This document shows, piece by piece, positions 24,697 to 39,235 of a stretch of 64,000 bases of DNA. Under the pieces are notes generated by a model. The model was given only the letters and a program-made list of their open reading frames with translations, searched no databases and was not told the origin of the DNA. The position numbers and the translations under genes were made by a program. Every line of letters begins with the position of its first letter. Position 1 is the stretch's first letter. The DNA comes from Stichopus chloronotus (taxonomy: Eukaryota > Echinodermata > Holothuroidea > Aspidochirotida > Stichopodidae): NCBI GenBank assembly GCA_021234535.1, contig CM037842.1, positions 24,801,106 through 24,865,105 on the forward strand, in the 5' to 3' direction.

Positions 24697-27169
24697 TGTG
24701 TCAGTAACACTGTGTGGTGGTTATTACGATATTTTCATATTTTCATCGTATAACCGGTCACAGAGGGCAAATGGTCCTTAAATAACTTCGTAGCCGCGTA
24801 GGCTGTACGAATCGGAGGGGCAAGAAGTCCTTGCTGATCTTCCACCGATTTCCTGCGAATGACAAAAGAAGCAGACGAATTGGTAGTAAGCAGCAGCAGT
24901 ACATCACCGTGAGGGACGATAGGGCGCGGCACACATGCTTGTATGTAAGCACGTTGTTTTGTACAGCGTTTCCATGGGAACGTGACTTCACTGCAAATCC
25001 TCCATAGTAGGACTTGTTTTCATTCGTCAGGATAGCCTGTGTCATTATGTAACAGCTTTGAACCTCAGGTCAATAGCAGTGAAACATCAGTACATGTTGT
25101 GAGGGGGAGAGTTGATAAACAACTTCCAAGATCAAGTTACAAGTAAATCTTTCATTTTATTTCTTTCATATACCCGCCAACCAAATTATAGAGAGAGCAT
25201 GACTGCAGAAACAAGCATGGAAAAAAAAGCGAAATATGGCATTACAAAAATTAATTGATGAAACAGTAAAACCAAATTAATAGAATCTATGTAATAGATG
25301 TATGAAAAGACATAAAAACTGTCGATTCAAATTGTTGTTAAATACGGTTAAGTTTATGCAATGTGAGATGAAATAAAAAAGATGTGAGTCTACTTTAGTG
25401 GCATTATATGCTAGTCAAACCTCATACCACCACGTACCGAGATAATGGCGTTATCAAGATTCACAAGCAGGGTAGGGCGGGGAGGGGGTGAGTACTGTCG
25501 CCATGGATATTTCTCAGCTTTTCTTCCAAAACACGTTGGTAGGAGGAATTGACCGTGCACACCGTTAAGCTTGTAACACACGATTTACAGTAATGCTCCC
25601 TACCCCCCCCCCCCCCGCAGACATTGAATTACAGTCCATCCATATACCACATAAAACTAAAATATCAAACATTTTTGTCAACATTGAAAATTAAATTAGT
25701 TTAGAATTTTATTTCTCCACCCGAAAAATCAATGTGATCATGCCAAACAAGTTACATTCTTATCTAAAACAATACACCCACGTACTTACAGCTAGAGACC
25801 GATTTTACAACCCTGTTTTTGATGTTTTGGTACGTGATGCGGTTCGGTGTCAATGACATTTTCTAAAAACTAAACCCCAGTAGCGCCCCCTGTATCGTCC
25901 TCTGATCACAGTTTAACCGGCCCTCGAAATGTGTATTTGCACTATCGGCGCCATTGCATATTAGCTAAAACTCACTCACCAGTCAGCTAAACAAACCACA
26001 TACCCAAAGCCACGTTTAATTTTAAGGGAAGCCTCACGATGCAAAGTCGCCGTCCAACAGATACAAAAAAAAAAAAAAATTAATAAAACGATAATGCAGA
26101 ACGTGTCTGATAACGCTAATGATGCCATTAATTTCAATATAATTGAACTTAATTAATTGAATTTAATTCACCTCATATGGTCCTTCTCCAGATTTGTAAT
26201 GTACTGCTTCCTGCTAATTTCGATCATGCAACCCTGAACGCCACACGATTCTTTTTTTTTTTTTTCCGTGCCCATCTTCTCGCTACAAGAGTCAATAACA
26301 GGAGAGGTTGTCTGTAAAACGTTTGCTAAGCTTTTTTTTCCTTTTTCGTATTTGTCTAACCACTATGCAAAGAAAAGGATTACCCAATGAAAAACATCCG
26401 GTATCCTAACTCCTAACCTATTATCGATTGTTTTGTTTTTTTTTTTTTTTAAGGCTGTAGAGTGTTTAAAGTATTAACTTATAAAATCTTGGACCAGTCG
26501 AACGTATACTCGATTAAGTTCCCGACTGTGTGCATTCTAACACGCAACCGCTTATACAGTTTCCCCCCCCCCCTTTCTTTCTTAGATTCTCCTTTCTTCC
26601 TTTTTTTTTTTATAAACCTCCATAAAAAAAAGTGTCGTTTCTTTAAACTTTTCTTTGGGGACGGTCTCCGACGGTGTGTGGATTGACGGACGGATAAAAG
26701 ATAAATCATCGCGGCGCGTGCCACCGCAGGGACAACTAGGGTCTCTTCCGGAGCAAACAGGGTCACGAGAATACGGTGTCTTATTGTGACCGCGGCAATA
26801 AATTAGGGTTTTTTTATATGCAGATATGTATAGGTGTATGGATAAGGGTACAATTTTACCGGCTGGTGGCTGGTGGTTGTGATTTCCATCGGGGGGTGGG
26901 TGCTGGGGTAGGGGAGGATGGGAACAAATCAAATAAAACTTATGAAAATATATACGTCTGCGGGCAATGTATTTGATCCGTGTCTCGTTATGGAGTTTGA
27001 AACAAAATGGAGTCCTTGGGAAAACTAGAGCATTCTCACCAATAGGTTAAGGAAGGATAGACAGTTGCAGCAAACATCTTGCATACCTTTTGGTACTACC
27101 TCCTTCCAAAGGTCGTCAATACTTACCTGAACTCTGCAGTTAAATATTGTTGACCTTACTGACTGGGGT
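24697..27169. other. Non-coding, no gene seen
   Basis: No recognisable protein or RNA. C runs occur at about 25604-25617 and 26564-26573. Long A or T runs occur at about 26067-26080, 26252-26266 and 26437-26450. Confidence 0.5.
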
Positions 27170-27650
27170 GGAGGGTTAGCTTGGTGGTTAGAGTGTCCGT
27201 CTTGCAATAACTAGGTTCCCCCACCCCCGATCAAGTCCCAGTGGAACAACTCGGAAACTTTCTGGGGACTCGCAATTACTTATTTAGTAATGTTGTTCAT
27301 AGTGGTGCTCAGGGGATTATTCGGTGATTTCAGTTTGGGTTCCTGCTGTCCAATTCAGGTAACGTCAGCTTCAGTCAGGTTGCTCGGTACAGCTAGTGGG
27401 CCGCTGAGCTGGGCAGGTCCTCCACCCCTCCCAGCCTTGAAAAGTGGCGAAAGACTGGCGATACACTCTCGCCCGTGGGATGGGGACGTTGAATGGCGGT
27501 ACCAGGAGCGGGTTTGGGTTCGTATGGGATTGTGTTCACCCCTGCGTCGTTACCCTCTGAACACTGAAAACAGTGAAGTTGAATTCCGCCGGCCGGTGTT
27601 CATCCACGATCAACATGTTGTAGGATTCCCAAAGAATCATCAGACTTTCT
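27170..27650 (+). mobile_element. tRNA-derived SINE
   Basis: The head has RNA polymerase III promoter-like boxes: an A box TTAGCTTGGTGG at 27176-27187 and a B box GATCAAGTCCC at 27229-27239, about 41 bases apart, as in a tRNA. A body of about 400 bp follows. Its 3' half (CTCGCCCGTGGGATGGGGACG and CCGGTGTTCATCCACGATCAAC) recurs at 38940-39235. That combination of a tRNA-like head and a dispersed body is typical of SINEs. The exact 3' end is not clear. Confidence 0.7.
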
Positions 27651-28334
27651 GATCATTAAATATTAAATTCTAAGCTTAACTTTGGCCGAGCAACATTTCA
27701 TTTTTCAAAGCTATAGGGAGAGGCATAAAACACTTGCTCATGTATATCATGTGTGGGACGTCATCAGCAGAAAAACAAAAACAAAACAAAAAAAAAACGT
27801 TTTTTTTTTTCATTCATTCTTCTGGGACACTTTCAGGCTTACTGAATTTGTCATTCGTAGATCATATTTCACCAGATATAAGATATGTTAAGGACATATT
27901 CTTATACCCGACTTGGAAGTTATTTAAGATGTATGTCACAGCTGCTCATCATCGGTTAAAATGGAGCAAGGTGATAGTATTTGGAGATTACCTTAGTCAC
28001 ACATATAGCTCCATTCGCTACATGGTGGCGCCAAACGTTGCTCACATCTAGTTACCGGTACATCACTGGAGTGATACTTGGGTCTGAAAACTTGTCAGCC
28101 TGGAATTCTACATACTTGCGCAGATGAAACGTACATGTTTTTATGCAAGGTGAAAGGGATGGTCGGACCGAGTGGGGAAGCGGTGTTTTTTTTTTCTTCT
28201 TCTTTCAGGAGAATGATTTTCGGGTGATATGACGATGAAAGGAGGGGACAATTTGTTGTGATAAAGGGTATGACGAAGTTTTGCCATGATGCCGCAAGCT
28301 TGGGATTCGTTATTCGGTATACCGAAAGACTATA

Positions 28335-28500
28335 CGCTGTTTAAAATGTAAATTGTAAAATGTAAATTTACAGAAAATAAGATAAAGAAATACAAAAGGA
28401 ATACAGAAATGTTCTGGTAATTAGTTTCCGGACAATTTCTGAAATCCGTAATTTATATCTTTTCTTATTTTCTGTAAATTTACAGACATTTTGTACAGTG
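28335..28500. mobile_element. MITE-C, complete short copy with TA flanks
   Basis: 166 bp, nearly palindromic. Left end CGCTGTTTAAAATG, right end CATTTTGTACAGTG, with TA on both sides. Both halves carry GTAAATTTACAGAAAATAAG as inner inverted copies. A half-copy with the sharper end CACTGTTCAAAATG is at 39675. TA duplication and CACTG ends suggest a Tc1/mariner-like source (inference). Confidence 0.75.
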
Positions 28501-28502
28501 TA

Positions 28503-31500
28503 TGAAACTGATCCTGTGTGAAAATTGAAACGTATACACAGGCAATATTTTAACAAAAGGTAACTAACAGCGGTGACGTTTCAGGCACCTGAAAAGGTTA
28601 TTGAATGGAAATATTTTGTAGCAATAACGATGACTAATACATACGGAAGAAAGACCGGTGTAACTAGCAACTTCATGTAATGTAATGCAATATACACCCT
28701 CTATTTCAGGTGCCGAAATTTCAAATACAGGGGGTGGGGGGGGGCACGTGCCCCGTGCTCTCCCAGTAGCTTTGTAGTAGTAGCCTTGAGTTTCTTATCG
28801 TCTTCTTCGTGTTCCATCTACATCCATCCACTACTATGTAGTCCTTTATTAGAAAGTCCATAACTACATCTGGGTAGCTGTTTCTAATTTTTTTCTTTTG
28901 CTCCGTTGAAGTTCGCATTTATTTAGTATTAATGTTCTCAGTTTTGTTTGTTTGATTTATTTTTCAAACCGGCGGGAGTGTAGGATAAATAGGCTATACC
29001 ATAAGGGGGTTGTGCTCTATCGAAAGGCGGGGAATGAAGCTGCAGTTGTATTTGCTCGCTCTTTCCGTATAAGTTTTAACTTGCGCTGCCCTTTTCGAGC
29101 ACTATAAACGCAAGCCTTCCCTCTAGCTTACCAACTCATATCCGCATACCCACGGGAAAGGTATAAATGTAACTATCAATGCTGGTGAACTTCTGAATAA
29201 TGTACAATGCCCTCGGCAAAATACTCATATTTTTAAAACATTCATATTTTTTTTCCAGAACGATGATACGGCTAGAGAAGAGAGTTGCTCAGCCTGCTGT
29301 ATCTAGTGCACTGAGATATTTTTAAGTCGGTTAGGGTAATACCCCAGGCATAAAAAAGTCCCGACTAGGAATCTATGGTCGAGGTTGTTTTTCAGTGACG
29401 TCACGACTTGTTTTTCAGTGACGTCCCCACTCCCAGTCAAGATTCAGGGACCACTCTAAAGTAGTCAGCGGAGCCACGGTGGTGGATCGGTGAGGGTGTT
29501 TACGTTCCCCCTCCCCCCCCCCACATATTTCCAAAATTAATCAATTGTCCCTTTAATGCTGAGATATTTCGGGTTTGCTGTAGAAAATCGACCTCCAGAT
29601 GAATTGCATGAGGGTACTATTTTGATGTAAATCGTTCAGATGGCAGACACTCCCACATAATACCTGAATGATCCAGTGCAACATAAACAAAAATTCTGGA
29701 TCCACCCCTGAATTTCGCGTAATCTGTCCAAGCCAATTGCACAGTATCACGCAAGTCTGGAAGTTTCCCAACAGGAGCAGTGAAGATATTTAATTTAACG
29801 GTAGTAAGTCTAGTTCAGCTTGTATTACGCAGTGGTATAATCTGACTACTTAAGTTTATTGACGGCAGACATTCTTAGACTCCAAATTCCTGTGATCAGT
29901 AAAAACTCTGCAATTTAGAAAAAAAAAATTGCACCCCTTCCCCCCCCCCCCCCAAAAAAAAGAGAAACAAGAGTGCTGCAGGATTTTAATTAATTGTGCG
30001 TTCTCTCTCAATTGAGAATTCTTGTTTTGCTTTCTCAGTATCAGTGTATCTACGTAATACTTGCTTATGTTCACCTGAATTAGACACCGCTAACCCCTTT
30101 CCGAGAACAGGACTTTGAATCTTGCGATATTTTTAATTTAAAATACCCTTTTCGTATGGATTTAGCGTGTTGAAATAGTGAACAATAATCGCGGGGGTCT
30201 TCAAGTTACTCCACCCATACTAACCTAGATGGACGAGCTGCAAATTGAATGACCTTGAATACGGCAAGTGCAAGCCATTTTGCCATCTTACTAACTACAG
30301 GACTCTTGAGTGAGCTACAATTACAATTAAACAAACGGACTATACAACCGACCCCACCCCTCCCCCTCCATATTCGCACACACAAACCTCCGCCCGATGT
30401 TGATCCGGGCATCCAGTGTCAAAGTGAACAATGCGCACAGCTTCTTTTTGTATCTATAGGCGATGCAAATGGTCAATTAAGACCGCGTTCCTTTCGGAAA
30501 TAGGACTTTCATCCCATTCCTCCACGTTACCTCCCCAACCACCACCTAAACTTTCTCTCTGTAAGAGAGAATTTTCTACCTTTTTTTCTACCTTTGACCA
30601 CTGCAGCCCCCCCCCCCCCTTCCTTCGCTTCTGCCTCTTCTTCTGTGTACCAAAAGCCATCGTTGTTCATTGGCATGAGGGAGCAGACTAGAAGTATAGT
30701 ATTTGCAGACGAGGGCTCTCTTCAAGGACCAATCAAAAACAATGGAATAATTCCCGCAAGTATTACCTCGTGGCAATCTGCCATTGAAATCTTTAAAAGG
30801 TAACTTATGTATGGTGGGTTGGGACATCCGTACGAAACTAATAACTTGATTTACTACAGCTGTGAGTATTCCGTTGTCTTATTGAAATCCTGGAGATACC
30901 ATCAACACACCCAAAATCATAATCGGCCTAGGGTGCAGGGTCGTAGGTGAAAAGAACAAGCCAGCTTGAATTAACAACTGACTCAACAGCAGAAAAAAAA
31001 ATAGAAGAGAAAAATGGAAAAAAAGAAAACAGTCTGTTTATTTCCGGTTCCCATTCCGTGACGTCAGAGGCAATCTCTGCGGACCTAATTATTATTTTCG
31101 ACTTGTAGCATATATGACTTTCCGTATCATCAAACAGGTGTAACGTAACTCTGCGGTTAGTTTTCATCGAAATTAAACAGACCAGAGAAAGCTAAAGGGT
31201 TACACTTTACTTATTTACCTAGGCATTTTTTTCTTTTTCTTTAAATTAAAAGTAAGAGTAATACCGGGGACAATTATATATTTGTCCCTTTTAAAACTGG
31301 AATCAGCGTTGTCACAGACCGGGGAGGGATCACTATACAGTTTTTATTATTATTGTCTTTCTTATTTTTTTTAAACTTTAAGCCATTACTCACGATTTAT
31401 CCAATGAAAAGTTTATTTTCAGGGCTACGGTGTTGACAACAAGTTCATGCATGGCAACGTTTCACCGTGGGAACGCAGAACGAGTAAGGTGGGGGAAAAG

Positions 31501-31510
31501 TCCTCTTGGG
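28503..31510. other. Non-coding, no gene seen
   Basis: No recognisable gene. TTGTTTTTCAGTGACGTC is repeated at 29385-29402 and 29409-29426. C runs occur at about 29510-29521, 29939-29953 and 30608-30619. Confidence 0.5.
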
Positions 31511-32785
<1,275 letters not shown>

Positions 32786-32916
32786 TAATGATAAGTAACA
32801 CACACTGAATTGGGGAGCGTAACACACTGATTGTATATTGTTGCCTTGTTAGAGCGCGCGTTGCACATGGGCGTGTGCAGTCTGTTGTTTTTGAAAATTG
32901 TTTTCAATATTAGTTT

Positions 32917-32953
32917 GTGCTGAAGAAGGACACAGGCGTGTCCGAAATATACA
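32917..32953 (+). ncRNA. Hammerhead-ribozyme-like motif in PLE2 tail
   Basis: CTGAAGA (32920-32926) matches CUGANGA. Helix II is a perfect 6-bp stem GGACAC/GTGTCC (32928-32933 with 32938-32943) with loop AGGC. GAAA follows at 32944-32947. Helix I can form from GTG (32917-32919 plus overlap) with CAC just after the expected cleavage base. Helix III would be the tiny palindrome ATAT, again suggesting a dimeric form. The motif sits about 135 bp after the coding remnant, at the same relative place as in PLE1. Confidence 0.62.
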
Positions 32954-33045
32954 CCTTTTCTTGTTAATTTTTTTTGAGCTTCAAAATTGTCATATTTGTT
33001 AACATATTTATATTTATATCAAATGGAGCATACGTGGATTTTCAC

Positions 33046-33049
33046 ATAT

Positions 33050-33084
<35 letters not shown>

Positions 33085-33100
33085 GTATATATATATATAT
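33046..33100. repeat. (TA)n microsatellite, right flank of PLE2
   Basis: TA repeat with two GTA interruptions, about 95 bp beyond the hammerhead-like motif. Confidence 0.93.
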
Positions 33101-33298
33101 CCAATACTTGGGGAAACTGTCCGTCCCTCAGACGACAAAAATCAACTATCTTCAATCTTTGGCATAATTTGAAGAAAAACATCTCACTCTTTGAATGAGT
33201 CAAAGAGTGAGGGCCCAAAGAGTCAGGGCCACGCTCCCGAAAGGTAAGGGCGGTGTCCCTTAGCTGTTTAGAGCACTTCCTTTCAGAAGCGATATGAT

Positions 33299-33324
33299 CA
33301 GGGAGTTACTATAACAACTCCCTG
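33299..33324. repeat. Hairpin palindrome, copy 2
   Basis: CAGGGAGTT and AACTCCCTG form a 9-bp perfect stem with the loop ACTATAAC. Same family as 5265-5292 and 39593-39619. Confidence 0.8.
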
Positions 33325-33861
33325 GTATGGTACTCTCTCGCTCTTGAATATCTATGGTCTCGTGCTTAAAATTTGAGTAGATATAAATATTAATAATGTG
33401 CCACATATAGCGTACGTTTTATGAGCAGATGCACTAGGTATTCAGAGCGGATACTCCGGAGCACAAGTAAGTGTAAGCTGCTTCTTTAACTGTTGAAGAC
33501 GGAAATTAGAGAGGTCTCACGCAGATGGATTTAACCAAATAGGCCTGTGCCTAGGCCTACGTGGAACCGTTAATCAAACATTTCTCACTCTATATACCCG
33601 TATACAGCAACGGGGGAGGGAGCCCGTAACATATCTTTACAACATGTAGTAAATCGCGTTGATGCGGCCTATCCGGTAGCGTACAGTCCTTTTCCTTTTC
33701 AAAGGCCTCTCAGTCTGGAAATGGCCCTTCCCTTTCATTCTCCCTGGCATTGTAAATTTCAGCAAAGTTTTCTCTATTTTGTAGAACACAGGTGTGGAAC
33801 ATCACACTTCCACTGTAAGAATAGTTTAGTTTGTTACATTTTTCTGGTCTCAGTTCACAAT

Positions 33862-33863
<2 letters not shown>

Positions 33864-33938
<75 letters not shown>
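33864..33938. repeat. (GT)n microsatellite
   Basis: 75 bases of uninterrupted GT. The open frames seen across it on either strand are trivial consequences of the repeat. Confidence 0.98.
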
Positions 33939-36900
33939 GGAGGGCTGGCAAATATCTTAGGGCTCCCTCCACTCAAACAAGTGGGGAAAAGTGCCCCCCC
34001 CCCCAACCCTGGGCGTCCATCAAGGGTGGATTACGACATCGTTTTGTGAGGGCCCAGAAGGATCAGACAACACAGAGCTTTGACGTTCATTGGCTCACTA
34101 TATCGCATCTCGCTGTTTTATTGTAGATTTATCCCAATAAGTTGCCCCAAATGTGAACGCGGGGTGAATAATGATACATTGATGGTACTTGCGTGCTTCT
34201 GTTTTCATGACACTTTATTTTTTTTATAGATGGAATTCATCATACAACCAGAATGCGAGGCATTCACACTCGCGAATATGGACCGAATTGCAGATCTAAA
34301 CGGACTGTGGCATCACTCAAGTAATGCACTGCGGTTTACTGCTTATGATAACCGTAGTACTAGTAGTCTAGGGACGTAAAAGGAGCACCAATATCCAACG
34401 AACTTACGATTGAAACGCGTACAAGGCTATGCGCCGAATTCAGTCTACGACTACGACTAGGAGCACGACGAGTTCGTTCGCTAACTTAGACTCGAGTCGA
34501 GTTAGCCTAGCCTAGCAGTTACAACTTATGACACATTGGGCTAAGTGCCAGTAAACTTCTACTCGATCACGGCACGATACATACGAACGTTTGAAAAGAC
34601 AGTAACCCTACGCTTATTACACCATTATCTCTAGGCCTAGTGTCAATGACAATTTTGAAGAAAAAGACAACACGGTCAGTCACGATAACACACATTTGCC
34701 AATCTTTTCTACCCTGCCTAGTGGAACTGCCAGTCAGGTGGACACGTACAGTCATGTAGTGGTCCACGCGCATGTATGCAACACGTACGGCAGTATAGTA
34801 GTACGGCACACACACGAGCACATTACGAAGATAAATATGCAAAGTTTGACAGAACAGCTCGACGCGTTACCACCTGTTGTCGTTCTTTTTATTGAGATAT
34901 AAAACAAACCAGTTTGTTATCAAGCAGTATTAACCTACTGGGTTGAAATATTAACGAGTGAATTTTAATACTACATTCCTCTATCAGAAAATAATAGAAT
35001 CCAAAGTCCGCTACAATCTATTTCAAACATTTCAGAATACCGACAGTGAAGAGTTGAGATTTTCATACGGAACAGTCATTTGCAAAACGGTGGAAAGGAC
35101 TGTTATTCATGTTTTACAGTCGTTTTGTTGTGCAATCCCTCAAAAATGTTAGTGTTTACAACGTAATAGTCCACAAACTGTTCTAAAAAGCATACAATAA
35201 CTCCTATTCACATTTAAAAGTTTCGTTTTAAGTAATTTTATTTAGTTAAATTCAAAGAATTTTCAGTCATACAAAGGAAAGACTGTCAAGAGGCTGAAAC
35301 ACGACTGATATACTTCGCTATTCGCTCGTAAAAACGGCAACAATGAAACAAAAATAGCTCTTTTTTCAGTGCCGTTAGCTTGCCTACACCTGGAAATTTG
35401 CAAATTGATGTGTTTACAGGATTTTTTTTTTTTGTCTTCTCTAATTTCCCACATCTTTCAACGAGGCTCACATTCAATAGGCCCAAAACAAAACACAGCA
35501 TGTAGGCCCAGTAAGTATAACCTATTTTTATACGCGCATGTTTTTATAATGGCCACATTGCAGTTTATCTACCTGTCTATTCTACCCTATGGTAATGTAA
35601 ACACACGAACCGCTGTCATCGTTTTTCAGTGACTGTACCTAAATATCTTTTTTGTGAAGACTGTGGGGGGGGGGGGGGGAGTGGGGTTGTAGAGAGATCA
35701 ATGGAAAGGCGTTTGTAGATAATGTCTGTAAGTACAAAAAGAGATTGTTTATAAGCCTCATGTATAAGTTCATGCGGATAGTCCGATATTACACGTACCT
35801 AATTGTCGTTACGGTACAGACGTAAACCCATGACTCTTGGAAGGCCTACCCCGCGTGGCAGCCGATTTTTTTTTTCGTCCAGTCACGGCCACAGTCTGGA
35901 GGAGTGACATCGGCACGATGGAATAAAACATGTGAGAAAACTTACTACCGTATACATCGGAGTTGATACATATGCGATACGGTATGAAGAGGAAGGCATG
36001 AGCAGCCTAGGTATAGGATCATGTCTACCAATTGGATGAACGGGAAAGGACCATAGATCCGCTAAATTCAAGGTAACTTTACCCTCTGCCAAGGACTCCG
36101 TTTAGTTCTTATCTTGTGCACCATCGACTCCCGTAGGTTTCCAGGGAAGCAGACTTGGGTCTATGCACACGAATGAAACGTGCCGCTAAGTTTGCGGTAA
36201 CCGAAATACAAAAGGTCGCGCGACCCAGTCGACCACAGAATTATACCTACAGGGATCAACTTACGCTTTCGTAGCTCCCGCAGGGATAGAAAGGTCGTTT
36301 TGTTTTTGTGTATTTGTGTGTGTTTTGTTTTTCTAAACAACGGACTTACGTAATGAGAGGTTATCAAAATGCAACAGAGGGTGTACAGTTTCCTTTGTAT
36401 TTGATTTCCTTTTCTTATTTTTTTATTGTAAATAAAGACATTTGCATATTGTTTACACTTTTAAGCGATCAAATTTAACATTGAGTCGGATGTAAACAAC
36501 GCGTGATAGAGCGATGATTTGATCACGAGGCACAAAAAGTCTCAAATATCGTTTTTTTTTCAGAGAAAAAGAAAATAAAAAAAGTTCCAAAAAGGAAAAC
36601 AATTCGTTATCACTCACATTGGCGCGGGTGACACAGGATGGGGAGATATTTTACGGTCAACCTCTCCCTCGTGTGTGATAGCTCCTGGAGCTATTACGTA
36701 ATAACTCCATGGATAGCGCCATGACCAAGCTGACTAAAGACGAAACCAAGAAATTGTTTATGCTCATGTCTTACGTAACCGTTCACTTTCCTTGAAAACG
36801 AAGATGTTTTTTATCTTCCAATTCAGCTAAAGTAAGAGAAGTTTTATCCCCACGAATCGTTCACTTAATATCACTTAGTGGCCGGGAGGGTGGCACCCCT

Positions 36901-37611
36901 CCCCAGTGACAGAAGTCTCTTATCAATTAATTTGTTCTAAAATTTTCTAATAAAGTGACCAATGGCAAGTGGCCAGCGGAATTTGATTACAGCTAAACTT
37001 GCTAAGATTAGATTGTCTTAACTTGGCGCGGCCATTGAATATTTACAGAGCTCCACATTACAGCTCCCATTGTTTGAGTGACGTTTATCTTGTATATTGT
37101 CAGTCAAGCTCTGCATACTTGGTGAAAAAGTCTGGAAATTTATGGGACACACGGGGCACAATAAATACTTATTTGTACACGCTCGTGCGCCCAGTATAGC
37201 ACATGGAAAAAAAAAATGCTGACAGTCACTTCGGTTTGAATCTGATGAAAAAAATAAAAGAAACAAACAATGTGACTTTATAGGGCAAAACTTAAAACAT
37301 GGCACAGGTCCAAAAGCAATTTCTGCATCGTCGTTTGACGTAGCTAATATTAAAGCAATACATATGTTTTGCACCGCTCATGAATATTTAGTCAAATTTG
37401 TTTTTTTTTTTTTAGGGATGGTGTGGGTGGTATTCGTCCTGGTTTAGCGTTCCCATCCTGTAGAAATAAACGGTATCTTTGCATGGTTCGAATTCACAGG
37501 TTCTCTCACCTTTTATTGCCGTAAAAATTGATCACCCGCCACCAAGACATCTGTCTCTACAATTACGACCGTGCCGACCTCACAGGCATCCCCCTGAATT
37601 CACTGATGGCC
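33939..37611. other. Non-coding, no gene seen
   Basis: No recognisable gene. Holds a G16 run at 35664-35679, a near-palindrome GGAGCTATTAC/GTAATAACTCC at 36687-36708 (a possible distant member of the CAGGGAGTT family), and the palindrome ACTCGAGTCGAGT near 34490-34502. Confidence 0.5.
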
Positions 37612-37615
37612 TTAA

Positions 37616-37961
37616 AGGGAAATAGGGCTTTTAGAATACACCGACATGACATGTAAAGAAAATAGCTTTAATCATTGTTGAACTATTCAGTCTCATCACT
37701 AAACATCTACCAAAGCTTCATCTTCTCAAACGATTATGCATGTGATGAGTAATGGAAGATGCATCATTTGAATTTTGAAAAGTTTGGGTGAATAAATTAG
37801 TGTTGAGCAACAAATAACTGAATTTTGATCTGTGAGGAGCTTATTTCTTGAAAAAAAAGGCTACAGTCCTTCCTTATTTTAAATAATCTATCATTCTACG
37901 TCCACAAACATTGGTTTCAAAAATATGGATGTTTTCTCTAAAACAAACGCCCTATTTCCCT
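37616..37961 (+). mobile_element. MITE-A, full-length copy
   Basis: 346 bp, terminal inverted repeats AGGGAAATAGGGC, flanked by TTAA at 37612-37615 and 37962-37965. Collinear with 24056-24392, about 90% alike by eye. Confidence 0.9.
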
Positions 37962-38361
37962 TTAAAAAATGTTAAAATGCTAGATCCAGCCTGAGGTAGG
38001 TAAAACACACGCACACAATCATACACCCATCAACAATCGGGTTCTACAAGGAGTGATCAAGTATTAGTTAACTAGCTTGGTGGAATTGGACGCCTATAGA
38101 TTTATCCGATCCGAGGGTATACCGTAGGTACCAATCATGGAACAATTCGCGAAGTTGCGTCTTCTAGTGAGAACTGAAAATTGCTGAATGTGTTCATTGT
38201 GATCATACTGACGGTTTTAAAGGTAAATTAGAGTTTTCAATTTGTTTTATTATTTTGTTATCCGATCCATATTATGGCTTCATCCGCTTCAGCCTTGCCC
38301 GGTACAGCGCCCAGGCAAGTAAATTGCAACCAATATCAGTCCTTGATGTGGTGTGACTTAA

Positions 38362-38932
38362 AGGTTGTGTGACATGCTTCCAGAAAAGAGCTCCCTTCAT
38401 GCAAACATTACAAAGTAAAACCCTGAGTGAAAATCCGTTGGAATTTTGTTTGTATCTATTACCGTTCAGTTTTTTAGATACGACTTTTCAAAGTTGGAAG
38501 AAAATGCAAAACAGATGACATGCAGTGTTGCACAGTGTCATTTTTTCTTTTGTTAACCCTATATATTTTGCCTCTTAATTACTTAATTACTGAGTTTCAC
38601 ATTGGTAAGTGATATCGATATTTTTGAAGGAGAAAACACATGCTTCCAAAATAAAACCCTCTGGGCATATAAAATTCTCAAATGACCTCGAAATAAAGGT
38701 TACATAAACAAAGGATTAACATAAGACATATCCTGGGAGTCCCTCTCCTGACGTCACAAATTTGCATAGGCTATTTAGCCAATGTTTATTCATGATACAG
38801 CTGTGAGACACTAATTTGCCTGCAAATTTGTCAATTTTTGACGGATTTTGATGCAATTTGTGGCTATTTTCAACATTTTGAATGCCCAATACCTCAAAAT
38901 GTCATTTCATGTCACAAGACCTTTAAAGTGAA
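38362..38932 (+). mobile_element. MITE-B, full-length copy
   Basis: 571 bp. Ends AGGTTGTGTGACATG and CATGTCACAAGACCT are inverted repeats with two differences over 15 bp, flanked by TTAA at 38358-38361 and 38933-38936. Non-coding. Contains TTACTTAATTAC at about 38577-38588, the unoccupied version of the site that holds MITE-A at 24056. Confidence 0.88.
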
Positions 38933-38939
38933 AGGCTGT

Positions 38940-39235
38940 GCCACAGATAAAGTCTCGCCCGTCGGATGGGGACGTTAGGAATGGCGGTCCCAGGAACAGA
39001 TTACATTTGAATTGAACTGGACACGGCTTCTCCCCAGTTGTCGACTGGTAGCGAACGTTTAGTTACTCTTTGGAGCCCTCCCTCATATGGCTGTCATCCC
39101 GTTCGTAAAGCGCGGCGAACAGCTGAACCAAAAATATCCTTGTCCATTATACGCAGCGTATATATTTGTCGGTAAGAGTAAATTCAAATCTCACCGGTCA
39201 GTGTTTGTCCACGATTAACAAAGGTCACCAGAGGG
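38940..39235 (+). mobile_element. SINE body fragment
   Basis: Shares CTCGCCCGT(G/C)GGATGGGGACG, a GGCGGT.CCAGGA block and CCGGTCAGTGTTTGTCCACGA with the tRNA-headed SINE at 27170-27650. The tRNA-like head is absent. Confidence 0.6.

Noticed and set aside
33710..34126. Open frames of CVCV or THTH repeats
   Set aside because: Simple translation of the (GT)n repeat.
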